A DNA stretch of 64,000 nucleotides from Tolypeutes matacus (taxonomy: Eukaryota > Chordata > Mammalia > Cingulata > Chlamyphoridae), in assembly GCA_026826555.1 (NCBI GenBank), contig JAKSZT010054324.1:744001-808000 (forward strand), written 5' to 3'. The notes below the pieces were generated by a model. That model saw only the letters and a list, made by a program, of their open reading frames with translations. It was not told the DNA's origin and did not search any database. Both the position numbers and the translations under genes were made by a program. Below are positions 35,030 through 46,614 of the stretch, one piece after another. The stretch's first letter is position 1, and the number at the start of each line of letters is the position of its first letter.

Positions 35030-37250
35030 AAAAACACGAGAGAATTGAAAGCAAACTTTTCAATAACTATAAATGTCTATTACCAAACCATTTAAAGAAA
35101 ATTATTTTCAAAATGACTAATAAAACAAAGGCCAACACTGTGGTGTATAGGAAGAGTACTCTTAAGGAAGTATCAGTTTTCAAAATGAAAAGGTGGACAA
35201 AGGTGTATCAGACAAATACAAAAAAAATAAATAAATTTAAAAAAAGGCTCAAAAGAAAAAAGATTCTTAGATAATGGCACCAAATCACATGATAGCAGTT
35301 TAAAATATATATGTGCCTAATAATACAACAATTTTCATCAAACCAGAAAGTACTCCACTTTCAAAGAAAAGTAGACAGAAACATAGTAACAAAAAAAGAC
35401 TTTAATACACATTTCTCAATAAAGAGGGAATGCAAAATGGATTAGTAACTATCAGAAGGCATAAAAAGCATAGTTGATAAGGAATATACTAAATCAAATT
35501 TTGAGCTCCTACAATAAGTAGTAAATGTTTTTTTTAAGAGCATATGATGCAGTCTTAAAATTTGGTCATAGATTTTACTACAAGGAAACCCTCAATAAAT
35601 TTCAAATAATAGAAATAATCCAAGCAGCTTTATTTGGTGATAATACATACAATATTTTAATTTAATAACATTTAAAAGTCTATTTTATCTGGTTTTTTGA
35701 TGTAATTAAAAATCACAGATCAAAAGAGAAATACAAATAACATGTCAGTTTTCTTGAATGTAATTACAACCAAAATGTGACACAGAAATCTATGAAAGGA
35801 GCTAAAACACTTATCAGAGGAAACATTTTACCATTGAATACTTATTTCAATAAAAGTGAATAAAATAATATATTAGAATTAAACACCTATATTAAAAGTC
35901 TAGAAAAAGTAAAATTAAAGAGAAAAGAAGGCAGTATTCTTAAAGATAAATTGTATAAAAGATTGAAAATTAGAAATAAGGAAAACATTAGAACAAATTA
36001 ATAAATAGGGCAGCCAAGATTGGCAAATTAAAATACAGGATACCCACCTAAATTTGAATTTCAGGTAAACAATTGATTTTTTTAAATACAAGTATGTACC
36101 ATACAATATTTGGGACATACTTATATTTTTTGAAAGTTTATCTGAAATATAAATTTAACTGTGCATCTTGTAATTTATTTAGTAAATTTAAAATAAATAA
36201 TTTTTTGAAAAAATCAGCAAGATATGCTAGCCACAAGCATCCAACCAAGAAAAAAAAAAGAGAGAAAGAAAGCACCAATGCAGAAAATTGAAAATGGGAA
36301 GTGAGACTAACAATCAAAACAGAGGAAATTCATAATATTGTAGGTAATTTCTTTGTACAATTCTAGCTGAAAAGTATGGTTCTTTAGATAGGCAAAACTC
36401 TCCAAAATTTACCTCAGGTGAGATAGAAATTCTATACAGATCAAATACCATAGTAGAAGTAGAAAATCACAAAATAAATAGAAAATCTAAATGAATATAA
36501 TACAATAGTAGAAATGGATTTGTTTTTTGTTTTTGTTGTTTAAAGCAGCCCCAACAAAAAGCACCAAGCTCAGGTAATTTCACAGAGAATTCTTCCAAAC
36601 CATCAAAGGTAAGATAGTCCCAAACTACTTAAACTATTCCATAGCATAGAAATGGAAGAAAACGTCCACATTTATTTTATGAAGCTAGTATAATATTAAT
36701 CTTAAAACATGAAAATATTGTACCATAAAGGAAAACTAGAAGCAAATTCATTTATGAATATCGATGCAAAATCTCATATAAAATATTTGCCAACAGAACG
36801 AACAGCCTTTTAAAAAATAGCGCATCATGAGCAAATGGGATTTAATCTAGGAAACCAAGAGTGGTTCAGGGTAGGAGACATATTATTAAAACTAACAAAA
36901 AATCATATGATAATCTGTTTCAAATCCCATTATTAAAGCTAACAAAAAAAATCATATGATAATTTCACAGCTACTAAAGAAGTATTTAATGATGTTCAAT
37001 CTCCATCCATGTTACAAACACTAAATTGATATAATTTCCTTAATACACACACCATACATAATACATACATACATACACACAGGTCACATAAGGTAATAGC
37101 AACCTAAAAGCTAGAATATTTCACAATGAAAAAACACTTGAGGTTTTTCTACTAAAGTCATACATAAGCCAAAGATTCCAACTATCTCCAATTCTAACAT
37201 TATATTGTGGAAATTGTCAATGTTATTAGATAACAGAAAGCATCCCATCC
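35030..37250 (+). mobile_element. Very old L1 ORF2 relic
   Basis: Motifs in ORF2 order, heavily decayed: 'ACAACCAAAATGTGACACAG', 'CTAAAACACTTATCAGAGG', 'TTCACAGAGAATTCTTCCAAACC', 'GAAGCTAGTATAATATTAATC', 'TATCGATGCAAAATCTC', 'GAGCAAATGGGATTTAATC' (RT fingers/palm) and 'TCCAACTATCTCCAATTC'. A short duplication is visible: 'CTAACAAAAAATCATATGATAATC' occurs twice at about 36890 and 36935. A palindromic element interrupts it at about 36.0-36.2 kb. Confidence 0.6.
36004..36196. repeat. Palindromic MITE-like repeat
   Basis: The two halves are inverted copies. 'ACCTAAATTTGAATTTCAGGTAAAC' on the left pairs with 'TTTATCTGAAATATAAATTTAACTG' on the right, and the centre 'AAGTATGTACCATACAATATTTGGGACATACTT' folds back on itself. 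The start 'GGGCAGCCAAGATTGGC' resembles a known eutherian palindromic repeat. Likely a short nonautonomous element; family not assigned. Confidence 0.65.
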
Positions 37251-37329
37251 AATAATTTTAAACCATTAATATATCCTTGGTGACTAGAGAAACATATTAC
37301 CTGGCATCTAAAAACTTCAATTATCTGCT

Positions 37330-37620
37330 TTTAGCTCCATTTCTTTTACAGCCAATCTTTCCATGACTTCATTTTTCATTCCCCAAGCAGTGATATTTTA
37401 ACATCCTGAACATTTTATCTATCTGTCTTTGTTCCTATTTTTCCCTCTGCCAGAAATTCCTTCCTCAGCTTCTTTCTCTCTTTGATGAAGTCCTACCAGA
37501 GTTGAACAGCCAATTTCTATGTTAAAGAGAAAAACTCTTTCTTCTGTTACATCCTATAATTTCCATCTTTATTTTTCTTTATGTACTTATCAATTTCAGT
37601 ACTGAAATTAAATTTGTGTT
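37330..37620 (+). repeat. Possible L2 3' relic
   Basis: 'CCCTCTGCCAGAAATTCCTTCC' and 'GATGAAGTCCTACCAGAG' then 'TTCTTCTGTTACATCC' follow the L2 order (CTGCCTGGAATGCCCTTCC... AACTCCTACTCATCC... CTCCTCTGTGAAG). Decayed. Confidence 0.4.
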
Positions 37621-37654
37621 TCTGTTTTCTTTTCCTCACTAGGATTGTTTTCAC

Positions 37655-37760
37655 TTTTTTTTTTTAAGGTACTGGGGACTTGGGATTGAGCCCTGGAACT
37701 GGAACCTCGTTTGTGGGAAAGCTGGCACTGAACCAATGAGCTACATCGGCTCCCCTGAGT
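37655..37760 (-). mobile_element. DAS-type tRNA-like SINE, antisense
   Basis: Poly(T) head, 'GGGATTGAGCCCTGGAACTGG' (B-box side) and 'CTGAACCAATGAGCTACATC' (A-box side), closing with GGCTCCCC. Similar flanks GATTGTTTTCAC and GGATTTTTCAC are possible diverged TSDs. Confidence 0.75.
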
Positions 37761-37799
37761 TGGATTTTTCACTTGTTTTACTTGTTATTATTATTATTT

Positions 37800-37898
37800 G
37801 TTTTAAGGAGGAACTGGGAACTGAACCAGAACCTCCCATGTGAGAAGCAGGCATTCAACTGCTTGACCCACTGCTTGAGCCACATCCATTCCCTTCCT
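37800..37898 (-). mobile_element. DAS-type tRNA-like SINE, antisense, partly duplicated head
   Basis: 'GGAACTGGGAACTGAACCAG' and 'ACCTCCCATGTGAGAAGCAGG' are the antisense B-box side. Near the A box, 'TGCTTGACCCACTGCTTGAGCC' shows a small internal duplication of the TGCTTGA step. Confidence 0.75.
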
Positions 37899-37908
37899 TA
37901 CTAGATTT

Positions 37909-39475
37909 AAAAGACTACCAATGTTGGCATCATAAAATGAGTTAGGCATTGTTCCTTCTAGTTCTATTTTTTGGAAGAGATTAAGCAGGATTAATGTTAG
38001 TTCTTTCCAGAATGTTTGGTAGAATTCACTTGTGCAACCATCCGGTCCTGGGCTCTTCTTAGTTGGGAGATTTTTGATGACTGATTCTGTCTCTTTACTT
38101 GTGATTGGTCTGTTGAGTTCTTCAGTTTCTTCCTTCATCAATGTAGGGTGCTTGTGTGTTTCCAGGAATTTGTCCATTTCCTCTATGATTTTTTCAAAGT
38201 ATCCTCTTATGATACACTTTATTTCTGTGGAGTCGGGCCTTTCTCTAAGCGAAACTCAGCATATAAATGCATTACCTTCCCCCCAGCAAGGGATATAACT
38301 CCTGGGAATAAGCCTACCTGGCACCAAGGGATTACTACCAAGCACTGGCTGGTGATACAACTGGAAAAGGCCCTTGAATAAAAGGAGGAAAAGGTAAAAA
38401 CAAATGAGTGTATATGGCTAAGAGACTTCAAAGTGATTCAGGAGGTCATCAGAGAGGTAACGCTTATGCACATTCAGCAGGATCTCATAAATGGTCAAGG
38501 TAGATACTAACTCAAATAGTGGGGCTCCTGAGGGCTCTGAAGACACCCAAGTTCTATGGGCATGGAAAATAGTTCCAAAGTTTGGTGCCTTGCCAGTGGG
38601 ATCTACTTTGGAGTTTGTGCTTCCGAGTGTGACAAAGTTGGACTCAGATGTGACTTCTCTACACATGCCTCCTCTGTCCCTTTTATCTGAACCTATATTT
38701 GGTGTTGGAGTTGGTTGGTATACATCCAAGAGACTTTAATCTCTGAGTTATCCATATGCCAGCTGGGTTTTGAGCATCAGTGAAGTTGCTAAAGCTCTCC
38801 AGTTCATTGGACTCATCCAGGACAACTAACAAGGAGGTGAGGATGGATAACAACCACACCAAGGAACCGGCAGAGTCTATAAGTGCAAGCAAGAGAGTTC
38901 CATCCAGCAGCCATATGGGATCAAAGCCCCCTCTCAATTAGAGGTGAAATGGGCATTACCATCCCAGAATCCTCAAGAATGGGAAATAAATTATGGACTA
39001 GAGTAGACTTACTGGTATTCTACTATAGACTTATTGTGATTCTAGCAATGGAAGAAATTATATCATTGATGTGGAGACAGTGGCCACTGGATGTGCTGTA
39101 TTCAGGGGGAGGGAAAAAAAGGTGAAATATGGGGGCATTTTCAGGACTTGGAATTGGCCTGAGTGACATTGCAAAGACAGATACAGGCCATTATATATCT
39201 TGCCATAACCTACAGAATTGAGTGGGATAGCATGTAAACTACTATATAAACTATAACCCATGTTTAGTGGCAATGCTCCAAAATGTGTTCACCAATTACA
39301 ATGAATGCACCATACTAATGAAAGAAGTTGTTAATGTGGGGAAAAGTGGGAGGTGAGGGGAGTGGGGCATATGGGAATCCTTATATATATATTTTTTTTT
39401 ATGTAATATTTTATGTAATCTAACTATCTTTTAAAAATAAATAAAAGGTACATTTAAAAAATAAAAGACTACCAA
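37909..39475 (+). mobile_element. L1-type 3' region, copy C: 5'-inverted (twin-primed) with 13-bp TSD
   Basis: A perfect 13-bp TSD AAAAGACTACCAA lies at 37909-37921 and 39463-39475. Inside it, 37922 to about 38236 is antisense L1 ORF2 (minus-strand reading includes TSKETESVIKNLPTKKSPGPDG, the N-terminal side of the reverse transcriptase). From about 38237 to 39462 is the sense L1-type 3' region with its A-rich tail. The layout (inverted 5' piece, then sense 3' piece, one TSD pair) is the classic twin-priming product. The junction near 38235-38238 has 2-3 shared G/C bases. No functional ORF remains. Confidence 0.88.
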
Positions 39476-40560
39476 GCATCAACTAGCAATGCATCTGGAA
39501 AAAGACCTTGATCAAAAGGGAGAAAAGGGAAATACAAATAAGTTTTTATGGCTAAGAGATTTCAGAGTGAGTCTGGAGACCATTCCAGAGGTTATGCTTA
39601 TGCAAAGTCTCAGCAGGATCTCATTTACTGCCACAGAAAACATTGCCTCAAGCAGCAGGTCTTCTGAGGGCTCTAGAGATATCCAGTAACTATAAGCAGG
39701 GATTTAGCACCCTGTCAGTAGGCCTTACTTTAGAATTTATGCTCCACAGCGTAAGAGGGTTAGATTCATTTATAGGTTCTCTACACATGGCTCTTCTGCC
39801 CCTTTTATTTGAACCTAAAATTAGCACTATACTTGATAAATATATGTTCTAGATACTTAAATCTTTGATCCATCCATGTTCCAGTTGAGCTCTGAATTTC
39901 AGTAGAATTACAACATCTACTCTCCAGTTCACCGAGAGACAACTACCAAGATGATGACGACGGACAATGCCCATCCCCAGGAACAGAGAGTGTCTGAAAC
40001 TGCAAGCAAGATGGTTCTATCCATCTGCCCGATGGGATCTAATCTCCCTCCCAGTTAGAAGCAGAGTGGGCATCACCATCCCCAAATCCTCAAAATTGGA
40101 AAATGAACAATGGACTAAAGTAGACTTATTATTATTTTGCTATAGACAATATTATTCTAGCAGTGGAAGAACTCTTATCATTGATAAGAGTTCTGGTGGC
40201 AATGGCCACCAGAAGTTCGGGGATGGGAGAGGGAAGAATAGGTGTAATATGGGGGCATTTTCGGGACATTGGAGTTTTCCCGCATGAAATTGTAATGACG
40301 AATACAGGCCATTGTATATTTTGTTATAATATAGAATATTGTGCAGGACAAAGTGTAAACTACAATATGAACTGTAGTCCATGATTAGTAGCAATGCTTC
40401 AATATGTGTTCATCAATTGTAACAAATGTACCACACTAACAAAGGATGTTATTAATGTGGGAAAGTATGGGAGGGGGATGGAGCATAGTGGAATTCCTTA
40501 TATTTTTAATGTAACTTTTATGTAATCTAAATCTCCTTTACAAATAAAAAAATTAATTAA
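39476..40560 (+). mobile_element. L1-type 3' region, copy D
   Basis: The copy starts right after the TSD of copy C, at 'GCATCAACTAGCAATGCATC', and runs to 'TTATGTAATCTAAATCTCC' and an A-rich tail. The TSD bases 'ACTACCAA' at the left edge of copy C also match the consensus just upstream ('ATTACTACCAAGC'), so copy C landed at or inside the 5' end of this older copy. It is more diverged than copy C. Confidence 0.75.
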
Positions 40561-41690
40561 AAAAATAAAAATAAAACACTTTGAAGGAGCGGATGAGTTT
40601 TAGTTTTTATAAGCAATTTGGTTGGTTGGTTTCCTGAAGGGGAAAAATTCTTTGAGTTGACACTAAACTTAATGGTGTTTTCTGCAAACAACATTAGGGA
40701 TAGGTTGAACTATAAAATAACCCACTGTTAAACTGTAGAGGTGAGAGATACCTTTTTTTTTTTTTTTTTTTTTGCTATTTATAGAAAATTATAGCAAACA
40801 GTCATAGTTGCACAGTTTGTATTGATGTAGACACAACACTTAAGATACATGAATCTGCTTAGTAGCATTCAAAAAGCAAAATAGCTAGGCACAGATAAAA
40901 CACTGTTGATAAAAGCATTGTTAATGACAAAATTTAACAAAGCACAGGCATAGATGAAGAACTCTCTGCATATATTGCTTTTCAGCAGTTGGCTATATAT
41001 CAAACTATGATCAGAAAAGTATCAGAAAAAATTCTAAATGACCCAGGAAAATGATGTTTACTGTTGTCAAATATGGGTGATATCAGGCAGAAACATATGC
41101 TAGTGATGGTGGGAGAGATCAACAAAGTTACAACTATGAGGTCATATCCTTATTGGAATTTGTAGTTTTCAGAACATTTAACATACATTTCAATAAGATC
41201 ACAAAATATAAGAGCATCTTGTTCTGACTAAACATCCGTCCCTAGGAAGATGAAATCTACAGAGTACCCCTAATCAGTCACCTTTGACTTTAATATTTTC
41301 AGTATTTGGGAGTTCACCATGATAGGTACATTTCACTCTCTGTTACACAAATCCAACTAACAGATATTACCTCTCCTCCTATAACTTCTACCCATTAATT
41401 TCAGTGTGTCCTTTGGAACAACAAAGAACAAGTTGGATGACTCTGCTCTCATTCAAGCATGCCATTAATTAACTGTTTTAGCAAAATTGTTTTCCAGAGA
41501 CCTAACTGTGATAAATTGAATTTTGATGTGAGAAAGAAGTATTAGTAATAATTACTATATTAAACAAAATATGTTGAATATAGTATTTTAAAATGCTTAT
41601 ATACTTCAAACAGATTTTAAGCTCAAAAACATTAAGCCAGGCAAAAAACTAAGATCCATTTTCTAAAATTCAGAGGAGAAAAAATTAATT
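40561..41690. other. Intergenic, nothing recognised
   Basis: Contains a poly(T) run at 40753-40773. No gene or repeat recognised. Confidence 0.5.
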
Positions 41691-41694
41691 TATA

Positions 41695-41905
41695 GTGACA
41701 CAAAGCAGATTAGTGCTGGTGGGGGCTGCAGCTGGTGGGAATTAATTGCAAAGTGGCACAAGGGGACATTATGAAGTGATGAAAATGTCTATAGTTTGAT
41801 TGGAGTTGTTGCACAGATGAATACATTTGTTAAAATTTACTACACTTTACACATAAAATGGACACATTTATTATATAGAAATTAAACCTCAAAAAGTTGA
41901 TGCAA
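41695..41905 (+). mobile_element. Old L1 3' end
   Basis: 'AGCAGATTAGTGCTGGTGGGGGC', 'ATGAAGTGATGAAAATGTC', 'GGAGTTGTTGCACAGATG' and 'CACTTTACACATAAAATGG... TATATAGAAATTAAACCTC' follow the L1M 3' end order (TTAGTGGTTGCC, GTGATGAAAATG, GTGATGGTTGCACAAC, TGTACACTTTAAATGGG). Confidence 0.65.
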
Positions 41906-42799
41906 AATACATCAGTAAATCTACCTTGTTTCCATTTTTGAAGATGAAGACTAGCTGTATTTAAATAAATAATTAGTAATTAAATTTACTTTAAATCAGA
42001 TATTTTAAGAGAGAAAAATCCTATACACTTAAACTCAAATTACATGAAATGTGTATGCAACTTATCGTTTATGCCTTAAGACATAAATAGGGCTAGGTTT
42101 TTATCTAAAGTATAATAATATAACATGAAAAATATCTTTCTTACAAAGAAACAGTTTTAAAAAACTCAGTTTATGTAATACATTTTTTCATGAAATTTTA
42201 GCCTTATTTATCGTAATTTCAGTGAATAATCCTACTAGATATTTTATTTTGTTGTTAGGCAACAGAAGCTTGTTGTCCTTAGAACAGTGCAATTATCATT
42301 TCTAGCTTTTTCACATGTATATTCTTCTAAATATTTAGGAAATGCATCCATTTTGTCAATAATAAAACCCTGTAGACCATAAATTTTCAGGTGATTTTAT
42401 CAGGCATTGGTTAGAATTTTAATGTGGGGTAATTTTACCTCTCAGGAAAGAGAACAATTGTCCTGAAATTTTACTGCCTAGGGTACATTAGGCTTTCAAG
42501 AATGGAATATTTCACATAAGCATAAGAAAAACAATTTACAAGTTACTTAAATGAGGTGTATATTATATTTACTAGATGTCAAGGTAGGATGTTATTAACA
42601 AATTCTGCAGTCATCTAAAAACATTTCATAATTTGACAAAATAACTAACGTGGTTAAACTGCTGTGCAAATCAGGAAAATGAAAAATGATGACTAAAATA
42701 AAAACAAATACTTTGTATTTTAAGAAATATTTTTAAAAACATCAGCTAAATAGCTGCATATCCAAATTATAAATTAGTTGAAGAGAATTATAAGGAAGT
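41906..42799. other. Intergenic, nothing recognised
   Basis: AT-rich; no supported feature. Confidence 0.5.
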
Positions 42800-42916
42800 A
42801 ACCATTCATTTATACATATATTTTTTTCTTAGAGGTATCAGGGATTGAAACTGGGACCTCAAACATGGAAGTTAGGCACTCAATCACTAAGCTATACCCG
42901 CTCCCCAACCATTCAT
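42800..42916 (-). mobile_element. DAS-type tRNA-like SINE, antisense, with TSD
   Basis: T-rich head, 'GGGATTGAAACTGGGACC' (B-box side), 'CTCAATCACTAAGCTATACC' (A-box side) and 'CGCTCCCC' end. A perfect 10-bp TSD AACCATTCAT is present at 42800-42809 and 42907-42916. Confidence 0.88.
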
Positions 42917-43144
42917 ATTTTATCCAGTATATCAGAGTATTGGATATCTAGTATACAAGACAATTTATCAAGATGAGTAAGGTATAATATGAGTTTGTAA
43001 TAGAAGTAGGGAAAATATTCTTTAGATAAATATATAGTACATGTAAAAATCATTTATGTGAGATGTGTCATCATAGAATATCTAAAACAGAGGAAAATGG
43101 GTATTCCAGCTACTGATTGACAAAAAACATTATGGAGAGTTCTT

Positions 43145-43187
<43 letters not shown>

Positions 43188-44340
43188 TTGATGAACTAGG
43201 TTGTTTCAAATTAACTCTTTTTTCAGAGAATAAATACCACAGATAGACAAAAGATTAGGAAAAATGTGTTTCATGGCATCAAAAAGCTGAAAAAAAAAGT
43301 ATGAAATTTGAAGGAGAGATGACTTAAGATAATACAGGTGAGCTTGACATTTGACACCACATATTTCTTATAAAATGCTGCCAAATTTAAAAGACCTTGA
43401 GTAGATATTTATGCACTCAAATAGCTGGTGAAACAAGAAATGAAATGCAGAATCTGCCAAGATGGATAAGTGCTGGCAAATAGTGACCCAGAGGAAAAAT
43501 GCTTACATGAGTAAACTTGAACTGGAAATGGACCATTTCTCTCAAGAACTGAAAACCAGTTATAATAATTTCAATTCATAAGTTATTTAAGATAAATTTT
43601 ACTTAGCCTAGCTGCATATTATGAATAAAAGAATATCCCTCCATGACTTAAAATGATATGTAAAATTCTTGATATATTATATTTAGCAATCAAATACTAT
43701 AAGACATGCAAAAGGACTTTAAACAGGAATCAAGAGAATAACAGACAATAGAAAGGCACTTAAAGCAAATCAAACTAATGGAGTATGGTCTACAGAATTT
43801 CAAATAACTGATTTTAACATGTTAAAAGTATAAAAATATAGATACAGGAGTTAAATGATAGAATGAAAAATATAAGCAAGAATCAAATGTAAGGTTAATA
43901 ACTAAAAGATATTAACTTAAAATAAGTAAATGTGTCTAATAGCTTCTTAGACACAGCTAAAGAAAGAATTATTTTTCTGAAATATATTTCAGAAGAAAAT
44001 ATTCACATTGAAACACAGAGAGACAAAATATGGAAAATAAAGACAATAAGATAGCAGGAAAGATCTGTGTGCAATACATTTTCAAGGTGTCTAGAGAAAT
44101 TAACAAAAGACAGACAAATCTATAATCCTTACAATCATTTTCAGCCTTACACCATTCAAATGTCAGACCTTTTGCATAACCAGTGCTTGCCCTTCCACTT
44201 AATACACACTGCTATCCAACAAAGGTGAAAGTCTTAGAAGTTACAATGTGTCCACATGCTAGCTGTCATTTACCACCAGCATTTAGTTTTTGTTACCATC
44301 TGAATATTAGAATTCTAAATTCAAACACTGAGATTTGTTT
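42917..44340. other. Intergenic with a (TTTA)n microsatellite
   Basis: Apart from the TTTA run at 43142-43190, nothing recognised. Confidence 0.5.
43142..43190. repeat. (TTTA)n microsatellite
   Basis: About twelve uninterrupted TTTA units. Confidence 0.95.
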
Positions 44341-44344
44341 TCTA

Positions 44345-44540
44345 AGGTGACTTCTGGAATTCGCTGTTTTAGTTTGAGTTTTCTCCAAACCAGACACAGA
44401 GACCAGGAATTGTATAAGGCTGTTTACTTGAGAAGCACTAAGGAGAAAATGATAAAAGTGAGAGAGAGAAGGAAGAAAAGCAATAAAAGTTACTTCAGTG
44501 GGCAACCAGGGTGCAATCCACTAGGGAACTTCTGAGACAC
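44345..44540. repeat. Possible LTR relic
   Basis: 'AGACACAGAGACCAGGAATTG... TTTACTTGAGAAGC' and 'GTGCAATCCACTAGGGAACTTCTGAGACAC' look like a decayed eutherian LTR, but boundaries and family are not clear. Confidence 0.3.
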
Positions 44541-44849
44541 ATGATTAATATAACCATGAGAATTTTCTTGCAGGAGGACAAAGAAACTGGTGCATTTTTC
44601 CACTAACTTCCATTCTCCATGTGTTGAGAGTTACTCCCAGCAACATCATTTTCCCCACACATTTAGGTTGTGCATGCATATAGCTGCATTCATTGCTAGA
44701 GAATGCCCTCAGGTAGAGAAGAGATACTCAGGTAGAGAAGAGATACAAATTGCAAGAGCTCAAATTGAGGAATCTTTAGCATACCCGAGGCTATTCACAG
44801 GCAAGCTCAGATGGCCTTATGGGATAAAGACTAGGTTTCTACTGCTCTG

Positions 44850-45290
44850 CAATCCAAATGTCCATGGATATGAGAAAGAAAGTATAAATTATGGCATATT
44901 AATACAATGGAAAACTATATGGTTTGAAAATAATCAATTGCTACTTGAAAGAATATTGATGAATCTCATATACATAATATTGAACAAAAGAAACCAAATA
45001 TCAGAGAATATGTATAGTTCTTTACAATTCATATGAGGTTCAAAAATGAGCAAAACAAATCAATGATGTTATAAGTCAGGATAGAGGTTAAATTTTTAGA
45101 AAAAACACTGGTAATAACTAGGAGGGACACAAGAAAATCTATCTGATTTTACTGGTAACATTATAATGCTTTACCTGGCCAATTGTTTTTGGGTGTGTTC
45201 ACTTTGGGATAACTTCTGAGTTGTATAACTCACTGAAGTGTGAACTTTTCTGTCTGTATGCTATACTTCAGCAAAAAAGTTTTCTTTTAA
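44850..45290 (+). mobile_element. Old L1 3' end
   Basis: 'CAATCCAAATGTCCATGGATATG', 'AAATTATGGCATATTAATACAATGG', 'TATGGTTTGAAAATAATC... TTGATGAATCTCATATAC', 'ATGTATAGTTCTTTACAATTCATATGA' are the L1 3' end in order. The 148-codon ORF at 44590-45036 overlaps this fragment and has no gene-like content. Confidence 0.65.
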
Positions 45291-46519
45291 ATATATTGGC
45301 CTACTTTTAAAATACAGCCTTGCCAGAATAGTGATAATACTCTTAAAGTTCATGAACAGCCTAAACTTTCTAAATTAAATTTACTTTTCCCAATCTGTAT
45401 CCCCATCATTTTATCTCTTCTATTGAACTGTCAAGTGCATTTTCCTTCTTAAAATTTTCTTCTCCCTTGTCTTCTATCATATTACATTTTGCTGATTTGC
45501 TCTTTATCACTTATTTTTGATGAAATATATATCCAATTTTTAAATCCTACAAAAATACATATATTCATTCTTCACAAAAATCTTCCAGGATCTCAACAGA
45601 GAATAATCTTTATTCTTTTGTATTATAGTAAAATTGATTGTTTGGATGGACTTTGACTGACAATGAAGAATAATATGTAAATTATCATGGACTGAAGCTG
45701 TAGCTATGTATATTAGTTGCATGCGAAATTATAGAGAAACATACATTTGTTTTTATAACACTATATCATAATGCTACAGTGCCTGCTTAATAACTTCTAA
45801 TAGTACATTGACAAGAAGAATTGTTCAAGTTCAAATACTACATTAAAGTTACCATTACCTTGTGGTGAAAAGATATTCTTACCCTATGGAACAATATAAG
45901 ATAATACTTATGAAATTACTGGAGCATCAAATGAAATTTTTGATCAATAATGAATGATCTTAGTATAGTCAATAATTCCTATAATATTGGGCATTCCATT
46001 TGTTTTCACTGCTACTACTTTATAATGTTGTGATGAAAACTTAGAATGAACATCTTAGTAATATATTATAATTATAATTACCAGGAAGAACTTAAAAAAT
46101 TAATATTGCTAATTTAATTGAATCATTTAAATTTTCATAAAATATATTTATAAACAGTTCTGTCACTAAATATCAGTAAAATAACTAACATTTCTTCTAT
46201 TATTATGTAATGAGGGTCAGATTTATATTTACTTATCTTTCTATTTCCTAACAATTTAGTGATTTATCAAGCATAGTTTGCATCTCATGCTTTCTTAGTT
46301 TTCACTTGTTTAGAACCCTAGCAGACTTTATACATATTATGATTCCACAATATACAAATTAATTAATTTAGAAGAAGTTTGTCCTTACAGTTTTAGGTGA
46401 TAAAAGAAAATAATATATCCTTACTATAAACTTTTCTTTTTTATGACACTATCATCATTTTTGTTATCAAAACTTTATTATGTTTGTTTTTAAATATGCA
46501 TGTTGGTAATACTATTCCT
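45291..46519. other. Intergenic, nothing recognised
   Basis: AT-rich; no supported feature. Confidence 0.5.
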
Positions 46520-46581
46520 TAAAAGAATGTTATCCCATTACTTTGATAAAAGACATGGCAAAATAAGAGAGTTGGAGTTTG
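46520..46581 (+). mobile_element. Split LTR, 5' part
   Basis: 'CCCATTACTTTGATAAAAGACATGGC' and 'AGAGTTGGAGTTTG' resemble the inner part of the LTR whose 3' part lies at 49259-49712. The L1-derived element between them split one LTR. The outer 5' boundary of the LTR is not clear. Confidence 0.45.
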
Positions 46582-46614
46582 TTTCTTTTTTCCAGTTTTT
46601 TTTTTTTTTCATTT

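Noticed and set aside
37803..38177. 124-codon minus-strand ORF with reverse-transcriptase similarity
   Set aside because: It is a fragment of L1 ORF2 in a twin-primed insertion joined to antisense SINE sequence, not a gene.
44590..45036. 148-codon ORF
   Set aside because: Its second half is old L1 3' sequence and the first half is unremarkable. No start context or domain supports a gene.
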